The notes beneath the pieces were generated by a model. That model was not told where the DNA came from. It made no database searches and saw only the letters and a list, made by a program, of their open reading frames with translations. Of a DNA stretch of 64,000 nt, positions 41,939 through 52,650 are shown piece after piece; positions within the stretch are counted from its first letter, which is position 1, and each line of letters starts with the position of its first letter. The stretch is from Blastocystis hominis (Eukaryota > Sar > Bigyra > Opalinata > Blastocystidae). Made by a program: the position numbers and the translations under genes. The stretch spans positions 82,001 through 146,000 of the forward strand of contig NW_013171827.1 of assembly GCF_000151665.1 (NCBI RefSeq), read 5' to 3'.

Positions 41939-44900
41939 TTACTGGTTATAGTTCTCATGGCTCGGCCCCGCCCTTCGATCATAATACATCGAAGCTTGCG
42001 GGTAATTGGGAGGATAGTTTTGCATTCCGCTCGCATTTCCACTCGGATTTGCGTTCGGATTTGCGTTCGGATTTGCGTTCTGCATGTGCATTCCCATCTG
42101 CATGTGCATTCCCATCTGCATGGGCATCTGCATCTGCATCTGCATGGGCATCTGCACCTGCATTCCCATCTGCATCGGCACATGTCCCTGCATCGCCATG
42201 TTGTACATCGGCATCTGCATCGAATTCGAATTCGAATTCGCGTTCGAATTCGAATTCGAATTCACTCCGGAACGAGGCGTTTCCGCGGCGTGCTGCCGTT
42301 TCTCCAACTAGTTGATCATTCCCGCGGGACCCCCACGATGCGTTTCAAATTCGCTTTCACGTAATTCACGAAACTCTCCGCATGGCGGAACACTTTCCCG
42401 TCGTACAGAATCCCCGCGGGACGCAGCTCCGCATACTCGTGGAAAACCGCGGTTCTTCGGCAGTAGGTCATGCGCAGCAGCCCCGGGCGTTTCCGACTCA
42501 GCGACACGCGGTACGGCAGATACGCGGGATTCCCGCGGGACTGCTCGAGGACGAGGGCGTCGACGCGCTCCTAGAGATGATTCCCGCGGGGAAAGTTCAC
42601 ATCGGGGAGGTCGGCGAACTTGGAATAGCGGGAAATGGCGTCGACCAATGAAACGAGGGGTTCCACGAAGCGCGCGATAATTTCCTCCAAATCCGTGTAT
42701 GTCGTCCCGCACAGCACCAGCTTCTTCCCCAGTCCCGCGGGATTCTCCGGGTCCTTCTCCTCCTCGTCGATTTCGAACGTCGCCAGCACCTCCGACCCCA
42801 ACTACGTTTCCACGTTTCCACGGTTCTACCTTCACCGTCAGCAGCAGCTGCGCGTCGCCCTGCGGGCTCGGACGGAAGAGGCAGTTCCCCGCGGGGAGGG
42901 CGGCCAGCTCGGCGGCGGCGCCGCGCGCGTCGACGCAGCGGTAAAACGGGGAAAAAATGGCGCGCTGCGCGAGCCGACGCGCCAATTTTTCCCGCTCCAG
43001 CGAAGCCGATTGCGCGGCAAGCTGCTTCGCCTCCCAGGGCTCCGGCTCCGCCTGGTAGTACGGGTCCAGGGGCGTTTCGCGCAGCGGGTCGTCGTCCCCC
43101 GCGGGAATATCCGCGGTGAGCTGGACGCGAAGAAACTCCGCGTCGATGCGCAGCACGCGGCACGTGAGCTGGTCCCCCGCCTCCAGATCGTGGAAACCGT
43201 GGAAACCGTCCCCGCGGGGGAAGTCGGCACTGTCGAGGTAGCCCGGCAATCCGTTGTCGAGGCGAAGAAGCGCGCGCTGGTCGCCCAGGATTCGCGTCAC
43301 CGTCGCTTTCACCTCCGTCCCGCGGTGAAACGACGCCGGCGTCTCCCCCGCGGTTTTGTAGAGCAGCGTGAGCGGGTCCAGCGTGGCGAGCGCGGGACGG
43401 CCGTCATTCCCGCGGGACGTGAGCTCGTTGCAGAGGAGGGAAAGCGGGAGGTCGTCCATTTCGGGGATCTTCGATCGAATTCCACGATGAAACGCACCTC
43501 CGACTCCAACGCCGCCAGCGCCGACGCGCTCAGGAACCGCGGGGAAGAGACATCCCCGCGGGAATCTCCGTCCGAGTCCGCGTCCGAATCCCCGTGGGAA
43601 TCTCCGTGGGAATCCCCGCGGAAGTAGACGGCGGGGTGGAGCAGAACCTCCACAACGGCTTCCTGGCCGCGCATGTCGTCGCGCCGGGATCGGACGAGAA
43701 CCTCGCAGACGCGCAGAACCACGGGAAACAGGGAAACGGGGATCCGCAGCATGTCCAGCACGTGATACGGCGATGAAACGCCCAGCGTTTCGAGGTCGAC
43801 GAGCCGGTTCACGGCGAACTCTGGATGGGATTCCCGCGGTTCTCCTCCTACTGAGGAAGGCGTTACAGTTTCGGAAGACGACGTCGCCGAGCTCCGCGAC
43901 GCGCTTCAGATCCTCGCGGTTATGCAGCACTTTCAGATGCGCCTCCACCGCGCGCTGCAGTTCCCGCGCTTTCCGCACCCCCAAGCCCGCCACGAACGGC
44001 AGCATTCCTACGCTCGAGCCCTCCCCGCGGTTCTACCGAACCCGTCCAGATACGTCGCCGCCTCGTGCAGCGAAACGCCCGCCGCGGCGACCTCGACGCT
44101 CAGCACCTTTTCGAATTCGCGCAGAAGCATCGGCGGCGGCGCGGCGGCCTGGTCTTCGTCCAGCTCCAGCTCCAGCAATGCCGAGTGCAGCGGCTCCGTC
44201 GGCGCCGTCCAGTACAGCGCCGCCGTCTCGCGCAGCGGGTTCTGCGCGAACCGCGCCAGGAAAACCGCGGGAAGGCTCCCCGCCAAATCCGGCGGGTACA
44301 GCGACGGCGAAGCCGCGTGCGCGCGCAGCCGGCTCACCGCGTCGTCCGCCACCAGCACCTCCGCCGCCATCCCCGCGGGACGCGAAGCAGCGCCCTCGCG
44401 CGCCGTCTGTGCGTCAGAGCGAATCCCCGCGGGTACCTCGTGGCGCAGCCGCGCGGCGAGGGCGCGCTGGATCCCCGCGGTTTGGACGCCGAGCGCGGTG
44501 TTGAGCACGACGAAGTCGGCGGCGTTTCGCTCCGCCAGCTTCGCTACCGCCTCCACCATCGCCTCCTGCCGCTCCCGCGGGACAAACCCGCCCGCGGCGA
44601 CGACCGCGTGATCGACCACCACGCCGTTTTCGTTCAGCACCGCCGCCACCGAGCTCGATTCCCGCGATTCTGCGAACGCCACCGCCACCACCGTCGCCGT
44701 CTTGCCCTGCGCATAACCGCGGGGAACCGTCCCTACCGCGCGCGTGGCGAGCCCGCGCCGACAGACGAGCCGCGCCAGCGCTTCGCCCGCGCGCTGCGCC
44801 ACCGCGATCGCCGCGCTTTCCCGGAGCGTCTACGCGATGAAACGCCCTCCCCGCGGGAACCTGGAGGACCCAGCCGCGCGCCTGCCGTTCCAGCTGCTCG

Positions 44901-46970
44901 CAGCACTCCTGCACGGCGCGCAGCTGGAACGCGCGGTACGGCGAAGCCGCCGCCTCCCCCGCGCTCCCCGCGGGAAGCACGGTGAGCTGCTCGAGCTGCG
45001 TGCGCAGCGCGGCGACGCCGTCGCGCAGGTCGACGCGCCACTGCACCAGCCCCGCTTCCCGCGCTTCCTCGAGCGCCAAAAACGCCTCTTCGGACAGCTG
45101 CGCCAGCGGCTTCCCGCGCAGTCGGTGCAGTCCGAACACGCGCGCGCCGCCGTCCAGACGCGCCAAGCCCCGCGGGGTCGGGTCCGACCGCAGCGTGGCC
45201 GCCTCGAACAGCACGTCGCGCGCGAAGGACTGCACCGCGGGGTCCAGCGCCAGGAAACTCCCGTACAGAACCGCGGCATCCGACAGCAGCGCCGACGCGC
45301 CGCGCGACGACGTGCAGAACGCAGAGGTCGGATGCCGCGCCACGAAGTCCGCCACCAGCGCCTCGGGCTCCTACCCTCGAATCGTGGAAACGTGGAAACC
45401 TGGTCGGGACGGGGCGGCTCGGCGGTCATGGAGCGGGAAACCAGATTCACCTCCACGCGGTCCAGCTCCACCGTGAACTGCGCCGCCAGGTCCAGAACCG
45501 CGGGATCGCGCGCGTGCGGCAGGCGCCGCAGCAGCCGCGTCAGCGCCGGATTCCCGCGGGGCACGGCGTTTTTCGTAGAATTCTTGGCGGAATCCTCGGC
45601 AGAATCCTCGGCGTCGGGGGCGAAGAAGGCCGCCAAAAAGGCGGCGTAGCTCTGGATTCCCTCCACGAGGCGAGTCGAGGGAGTCCTCAAATCCGCCAGG
45701 AGTTTCTCCACGAGGCGCTCGACTCCCTCCAGGCCGTCCGTCAGGTCCCGCGCGCGCAGCTCCCCGCGCAGCGCCTCCAGCCGCGCTCTGGCCTCCGCGG
45801 CGGCGTCCTAGGCGTGAGTCCCGCGGGAGAGGCGGACCAGGAGATCGAGGTAGCGGCGGTAGGCGTCGCAGACCTCCCAGATGGCGTCGTCGGTGAGGAG
45901 GTCGAGATGGCGCGACTCGAACTTCATGATGTACGCGGGCTCCAAATGCTCCTCGCTGTACAGACGCAGCACCTGCGCGATCTGGTCCTGCGCCTGCTTC
46001 TGCTTGTCGAAGTCCAGCTGCACCACGCGGCGCTTCTGCAGCTCGCTCAGCACCCACCGGCTGCACGCCTGCTTCGCCTCCAGCCCCTCCAGCGCGCGGA
46101 AATCTACGATGGAGCCGGGCGAAGAGACTCACTGTCGATGAGCTGCATGCGCTCGGGGAGGTCCAGCGCGACGATCTGGAGGTCGTGCTCGGTCAGAAGG
46201 TGCTCCGCTTTGTACAGAGACTCCTCCGCTTCTTTCAGCGTGCGGAGCTCTTGCGATGGAGGCACGTCGGGAATGGCCGCGGAGTCGGAGGCCTCGTCCG
46301 CTTCTTCGGCTAGAGAGGAGGAGGGAACGAGGAAAGCATACCGATGCCAACGTCCTTGATGAAGTAGGCGATCTCCTCGCCAAAGTATTCCACGGCAAGA
46401 GCGTACTACGGATGAGAAATTTTGTAAAATAAAAATATAAAATACATATTTACGCTTGCCTTCGCTTACATACTCATCCACATATTGGCTGTTCACATCG
46501 TCCACTATAAAATCCCCATTTTCATTATTGAAGTCGATCTACAAATCGTACACCCCTTAAATACACTCACATCACTTGCTCCTCGATACTCCCTTGGATG
46601 TCGTGGAGTCTCCTCGCTGTGATTTTCACTCTATGCCTCATTCAAATCCACTAAAAAAACCATGTAGGAATCCGCGTCTTCATCAGAGTCTACACAAAGG
46701 GTTAGATCGATCCGAAACTCTCAAAATCTACTTACCCACTGACATCTTCTCCTATAGATAAGTTTCCATCACATAAACACCTACCACATTGTCCCGTTCT
46801 TCATTTTCATTTAGTACATCAATATCATCCAGATCGATTTGCTTCTTCTTTAATCTTCTGCGAATTAACGGAGCTTCCACACCATCATCACTAAGGTCAT
46901 TATCGCTTTCGTTATGTGAATCGATTCTCCGTCTCTTAACGGCTGTTAGAGCATAGTCATCGTCTGACAT
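41939..46970 (-). CDS. SPT6: transcription elongation factor / histone chaperone SPT6
   Basis: Travels with RNA polymerase II and reassembles nucleosomes. Acidic N-terminus (MSDDDYALTAVKRRRIDS then LSDDG, NENEERD). The Tex-like core has the YqgF domain (VAAVLNENGVVVDHAVVAAGG ... FVVLNTALGVQ, 44.4-44.75 kb), helix-hairpin-helix MLPFVAGLGVRKARELQR (about 43.97 kb) and the S1 strand LRLDNGLPGYLDSADF (about 43.25 kb). Tandem SH2 follows, with Arg in CLFRPSPQGDAQLLLTVKV (42.86 kb) and YLPYRVSLSRKRPGLLRMTY. The tail is Asn/Ser- and Met/Gln-rich. Over a dozen introns, at least six with CCGCGG (42308-42336, 42571-42600, 43821-43851, 44008-44036, 44707-44736, 44830-44860). Exons hold dozens more copies of the palindrome, often as PAG, PRG or NRG inserts. 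Confidence 0.9.
42286..46285. repeat. CCGCGG palindrome island 2 (SPT6)
   Basis: Densest island: roughly 37 CCGCGG cores in 4 kb by eye, in at least six introns and throughout exons. The flanking Aurora and ferredoxin genes lack them. Confidence 0.88.
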
Positions 46971-46997
46971 GATTTGACTCTCTTAGAATGCGTTATT

Positions 46998-47005
46998 AAC
47001 AAACA
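46998..47005 (-). terminator. poly(A) octamer for the ferredoxin gene
   Basis: TGTTTGTTAA on the minus strand, 28 bp before the SPT6 ATG. Confidence 0.7.
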
Positions 47006-47091
47006 TTCGAAAAGCCTGGAAATTGCCTCGATTTCTGGAATTGTGGTAGTATTCTGGAGTTCTCTATCGATTTGGAGTCTAGATTTCTTGG

Positions 47092-47746
47092 CTATTCAAC
47101 TGAATCCGGTTCTGGAACCTACCATTTAGAAATCAAAAACAACAACATACAAAGATCGTGGTTCCGGAAAAGTCTTCCGTCACACACACTTGGCAAGCCA
47201 GGCGAGAGCTAGTTATTAGTGCCTCGATTTGCTGGTACTGCTTGCTCTTGCTTCTTGCGATGTTATCCAGCCACATTTGTTCTCCCACTTTTGGAGCTGG
47301 AATCTTGGACGACAGCGATTCAGAAAGTACCACATGGCAAAATTGACATCGATCTCCTCGCTGATAGGTGTCTCTGGACCACTTTTCCATATTGAACACT
47401 TTATTCGGAATACCAAGACCTTGGCAATCACCTATCCAAATAGAAAACTAAACATTGAAAACGATACCTGGAATTGGGATGCCGTACGTATCGGCTGTTT
47501 CTTTCAAGGTATCACCGATTCGAGCCTTTACTGTTCGAGACTGACCATTGGAAAGCGAAAAGGTAATATCCACTCTTGATGAATGAATCTTTTGTTCAAT
47601 CCATACGTGCTATCCGACGAAGCAGGATTCCAGAGAATAAAGCGACAAGGTACTAGGCGTAATGCGTTGTTATCGGAAAATGTACCAAATAACGAGGAAA
47701 ACGAGTGTCTACATGGACTTAAACGTCGACAAAGATGCGGGAGCAT
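47092..47746 (-). CDS. adrenodoxin-type [2Fe-2S] ferredoxin, organelle-targeted
   Basis: Basic presequence MLPHLCRRLSPCRHSF, then VDITFSLSNGQSRTVKARIGDTLKET (beta-grasp start), the cluster region GDC ... DRCQFCHVVLSE, IPAPKVGEQMWLDNIA, then SSRLACQVCVTEDFSGTTIFV and PEPDSVE. Mitochondrial ferredoxins use C-x5-C-x2-C and a distal C to hold the cluster for Fe-S assembly or reductive metabolism. Here the first gap is 25 residues, not five, so an insertion sits in the cluster loop, and the distal gap is also long. Introns: 44, 36 and 32 nt. Either the loop still folds round a cluster or this is a derived subunit of another complex. Confidence 0.72.
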
Positions 47747-47995
47747 CCTTCTTTGCAGAAGAGGGTTCAATGAGTAGGAATGTGAGAGATAAGAGATATG
47801 GAATGAGTGTAGGATGTGTGATTTTTCGTGTGTAGGATGTATTGGTGTGTGATAACATGTCTTGAAGTGTGTCTGCGAGTTGTGTACTCGTTTAAAGCTT
47901 TTATAATCATTCTTATTTCTTTCATCCTCCTATTTTCCTCCTTCTTCTCTTAATCCTCCACCATTACCACCACTTCAAATTCCAACGATTCCTCC

Positions 47996-48003
47996 AACAA
48001 ACA
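47996..48003 (-). terminator. poly(A) octamer for EXOC1, inside the open frame
   Basis: Exact TGTTTGTT on the minus strand. The EXOC1 reading frame passes straight through it and meets its first encoded stop only at 47964-47966. Confidence 0.8.
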
Positions 48004-48006
48004 CTC

Positions 48007-51000
48007 CAAATCGATCGACCCAAGTCATTCATTTCATACTCCAATTCATCCGGCTCCGGCCTCATCCTCACTCCCTCATACCACTTATCTCTCCACATCT
48101 TCACATCCTTCGCCATGTCCACCATCTCCCTCGTCAACTCCTTCCAGCAATGATTCAGCAGCGCCGAACTCGTTCCCAAATGCTTCTCCATTCGCCTCCG
48201 CAGCTTCCGCAGCGGCTTCTTCACATTTCCCAGCGACGCGTTCTTCGCAAACGCCTGCTTCGTCACCAAGAACGGCAGCTGCTCCTCCGATTCCGCCGTG
48301 ACATGCTGCTTCGTGGAATCGTAGAACTCCTTAAACCGCGCGAATTGATACCGAATTTGTTCGTCCAAATACTTCGATTCCGCCTACTCATCAGCCCCCA
48401 AAACCCCGCCAAAATCCCCACTTCTTCGTACGCCGCTCGCCACGCCTGCACTTCGCCGCTCAGCGCGTCGATGATGCGAAGTTCCATCGTGGATTCCAAA
48501 AATTGGAGGTTTTCCGTCAAGATCAGATTGGTGTATTTCGGACCCATTCCCGCGATTTCCTCCACCTTGGCACGCACTGCCTTCCCCATTTCCACCAAGA
48601 GAGCGAGGGGATCGCATGCAGCCTCCCCCGCGGGGGTTTTTCCCGCGGGATTGGGGATGGTCTGGTTCAATTGGCTGTGGATTTCGCGCATTCGGTTGTT
48701 CATCGGGCCGCTTTTGTCCAGCGCTTGCTTCAAGCGGCCCGTTACCACTGTACGCAGTTTCTCCGATTCCACGATCCGGTCCGCCACGCACGGCAGAATC
48801 TTGACGGGCCGCAGCACGCCGCAGTACCGCGGTTCTACGTTGGTTTCTTGGATGTGCCGGTTGATTTCGCGCGCGAAGGCGACCCATTTGGCCTCGATTT
48901 CCTGCTTCTCGGAGAGACACAATCGGAACAACACGCTGTTCCGCATCAAGATTCCGCCGTGCTGCATGGCGAGCTCCAATAAATCGATCTGCGATTGAAA
49001 CAAGAACGGACTTTGGTTCTCGTTTTCGATGAATGAATGCAAATTCACCGACACACACTTCAGAATTTGGTTCAGCGACGCGTCGATTCCACGTTTCTCC
49101 AATGTCTCCTTCGGCTTCCCCGCGGTTCCAAACACCTCCACGCACATCAATTCGATTCGCTCGCTCACCGGAAGCAGGTACGCCAAAAACCGCTCCAGTC
49201 CCACGGGAATCAAATATTGGCCCATTTCGTCCCCGCCGTCCCGGTAGAATTCCCGCGTTTCCTTCATCTCCTCGTTCCCCGACGCGATTCCCGCCAACCG
49301 CAGCGCGTCCCATTCGCCCTTCTCGCTCGGCGGGAGTTTTTTCTACCTCGCACAATCAATGAAACGCCCACCAGCCGGCTCTGAATCTCCGAAACGGTTT
49401 TCTTCGCCTCCTCCTCGTGGGGTTAAAGAACCGCGGGAATTCGAACAGGATATAAAACCGCGGGAAAGCGTATCGATGATCGTCTGCTTGACATCTTCGC
49501 CCATGGCTTCGCTCTACCCTCGATTTCCCGCCAAAACGCAACGAATTCCGCGATTATCCGAAGCAGCGGAGCGACGCACGTGATCTGCCGGCACGCCTCG
49601 ATAACCGCGGTTTTACCGAGTCTCTGAATCCAGCCCTTCAGCGACGAAACGGTCATGTCGAAGAAACGCTTCGCGGTTTCCACGTTTTCGCTTTTTCGTT
49701 CGCGCACGGAAGCGAGCGAGCTGATTGGATAGTTCTACGCATTCCCGCGGGGATCCGATCCTACGCAGAGCGTCTGATTGGACGCCACGGAGATTCGTTG
49801 CAACTCGCTGGCGGCATTTTGGAGGCGAAGCAGAAAATTGGCGGGAGGCAGAGAGCGGAGCGTTTCGTCCAATCCCCCGTTCTGCACCTGGTTTCCCCAC
49901 TTTTCACACTCCTCGAAATACTATTCCTCGTCCCGCGGTTCTACGCCTACTTTGCGCAGACTTCCCTCCACATCGTTCAGAATCCCCGCGGTTTCCGGGC
50001 TCAGCGTGACCATCGCGATGAGCGTCTACATCCCCAACATCCCCGCGGTTCTCACCTGCACGGTCTGCTGCAGTCTCCCGTGGTTCTCTCGCTGTTGCAC
50101 GAGACTTTTGTTCTCCTGCGTGATGGCGCGCAATGCATGCGTCATCGCCCCCAACTTGGCGTTTCGCTTGTAGAGCCATTCTTCGAATTCGACGAGCTCG
50201 GTTCCAACCGAATTCGCGCTCTGCAGGATTCGGTTCACGGATTCGTTTCGACGCGTTTCCATCTCCAATAAATGGTCCAGAATCACGCGCTCCGAATTCT
50301 ACAAATCACACACTGTTAAACCGCGGGAACGTTCACTTGCGACGTGATGTCGGATTGGATCCCGTCCAGCGTTACCGCGGGAATTCGGTACTCGATTTCC
50401 TCCACCGTCGCGCGCAGCGCCGCTTCCAGCTGGGCGTTTCGCTCCTTGTACTGCGAGGTCACCGCGGTGGAGAGAGTGGAGAACTGGAGGTAATGGGGAA
50501 ACGGGGAAACCAACGGCGCGCTCGCGTTGCTGGGAGGGGGAGGAATAGAGAAGACACATCGAATCGAGGTCATTGAGCATCGAGAAGCGGTTCAGATCCT
50601 CCACGTCGATGTTCTTCAGCACGAGCGGAGCGTTCAGATACTGCGTAGACAGCTTGGAGAGCAGGTAGATGATCGCATTCGAAATGATCAAACGGAAGAT
50701 GAGGAGTACATGCATTACGCGGTTCTTCGCGCAAAACTCGATTCGCTTGTCGCTTAGCTGGAGCTCCAGGTGAAGAAGATGGATATCGGGGTTCGCGGAA
50801 CCGTTTGGAGCGTCGATTTGACGGACTGAACGCACCTCGCCCAGAGTGCATCCTTTGAATAACGAGAACGAAAGACCTGTGTGAGTTTTGTTGCATTTCG
50901 AGGTGATCTATTCGAATCAAGCAGTTGGAATTGCACTCATACATCATACACGCGGAGAACGCCGGGATCGTCGTCACGCACTTTTTCGGCTGTAATGCAC

Positions 51001-51235
51001 AGAAAATCCAAAAATATCTTTTTTGAAGTATCGAATACATTCAGTGGAATCATGGATTCTCGCATTCGAACCACGTCCACCAAAAACACAATCTGCGGCT
51101 TATTTATTTCTACTAAACTGATACTTCGCCGAGGATCTCGCTAGAACAAGCGTAAATTTCTTCATTTAGGGATTCGGACGATAATTCGTTGAGAAACAAC
51201 AATTCGTCTCGAATCTCCACATTACTATATGGACT
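48007..51235 (-). CDS. EXOC1: exocyst complex component SEC3/EXOC1
   Basis: Tethers secretory vesicles to the plasma membrane. The N-terminal region (50.5-51.1 kb) resembles the SEC3 PIP2-binding PH domain (IDAPNGSANPDIHLLHLELQ ... CAKNRVMHVLLIFRL, then LSTQYLNAPLVLKNIDVEDL). The family coiled coil follows: VGTELVEFEEWLYKRNAKLG ... RENHGRLQQTV, then MVTLSPETAGIL. The rest is a helical rod to MNDLGRSI. Introns mostly 29-38 nt; four contain CCGCGG (49735-49764, 49921-49950, 50026-50055, 50297-50334) and one ends TCGAGGGTAG (about 49513-49541). No stop is encoded before the poly(A) octamer; a UG left by cleavage after 48007 plus poly(A) makes UGA. The exact start is unresolved. Confidence 0.77.
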
Positions 51236-52650
51236 ACATGATAATCCCAAACTCAAGCCAAAAGCTACTTAGACATGATCCAATATGTCCTAGATAATGA
51301 GAAATCCCAGATTTGAAGGAGCCGATCGGTTCCGAAACGTGGCGGAAAAAAGGCGAATTCCCGTGATTCAACAAACAACTCCCCCAATCCAGCCAAAACG
51401 GCTTAAAGCAACACGAATCCTTGTTTCTTTTGTCTTTTTTTGTCTTTCCTCCCGTCACCATCGCACCCAAACGCTCTATCTTCCCGTCTGCCGCTGTCTG
51501 CCCCCGGTCGTTCGCTGACTCAGTATATTGAACGGTCTTCTTCCCTTGTACCCATCCTCTCGCTTCTCCTCCCGCATTCTCTTGTTCGCGTCTTCCAGCT
51601 CGTTCACCTTCTCCGCCATCTGCAATGTCAGCATCTCCACTCGGCTCGGCAGCGTCTCCACGAACTGCAGCATCGTCGCGTCTTCATTCCAGAACGCGCT
51701 CACCAATCCCTGCAGCAGCAGCCGGTTCACCTCGGCTCGCACACGATCCGCGGGGAGACTGAACATTTCGCAGAGCCCCTCCAGACTCAGCGATTGGTAG
51801 CACGTGCCGCGCTCCAGCAAAAACGCCTGCAGCGCCAGCGTCTGCGTCTTCCCTTCCAGCATCGCCAGCACGTTCTCGCGCATTTCCGCGGGGAGGAACC
51901 GCCACGCGTCGATTCCGCGGGAAATCGCGACGGCCTGGCGCCAGTCGCCCTTCTAGAGGTGAGTGTCCCGCGGGGAAAGCACGAGAATGGCCTCGTAGGC
52001 GGCGAGGACGCGGAGCGAATCGGTGTCCGGGCGGAGGAAAACGTGTCTGCGGTAGCGATCGTAGTAGCGCTTGAAGAAGGCGGAGATCTTGTAGATGTTG
52101 CTTCGCTGCGGGTGAGCGGGTCGGAACACAAAAACACACATCGGCCACCATGGAGGCGACGTCCATGAACACGCAGGAGAGCAGATAGCACACCTCCACC
52201 AGCTCCAGGTTGACCCACTACCGTTCACTCGTTCTCCCGCGGCGTACTTGATGCATCGGCACGCTCCACCGCTCGTGCAGCGCGTGCGTCTCCTCGTCCT
52301 GCGCGTCGCTGCCCTGCGCCACGAGGGCGCGGAGCTGGTTGCTGCGCGTGCCGAGATTGACGAGGTCGTCGAGGCAGTTGTGCGCGTAGACCATGTTGCC
52401 CTGGCAGAACGCCGCCACGCCCAGATGCATCATCGCGCGGTTGAACAGCAGACGCTGCTCGTCCTCCGCGCGCACGATCCGCTCCTGCACGTGCGCCATC
52501 AGCATCAGATCGCGCGCCGCCACGAACCGACCGTTCACCGAGAGGTGGATGATCTCGTAGAGCGCCGCCTCCAGGCGCTGCGCCGCGATGCCCTCGCGGT
52601 ACACCAGCCCGCACGCCGCGCGCACCGTGGCGAACAGATCCGCGGGGGGC
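48637..52650. repeat. CCGCGG palindrome island 3 (EXOC1, eIF3c)
   Basis: About 20 cores by eye, including six introns. Density falls off inside eIF3c. Confidence 0.85.
51370..51377 (-). terminator. poly(A) octamer for eIF3c
   Basis: TGTTTGTT about 100 bp after the eIF3c TAG. Confidence 0.6.

Noticed and set aside
49590..49621. Intron in EXOC1 starting GTAAAACCGCGG
   Set aside because: Removing it breaks the frame, while reading through gives a sensible helix; this copy of the palindrome is treated as coding.
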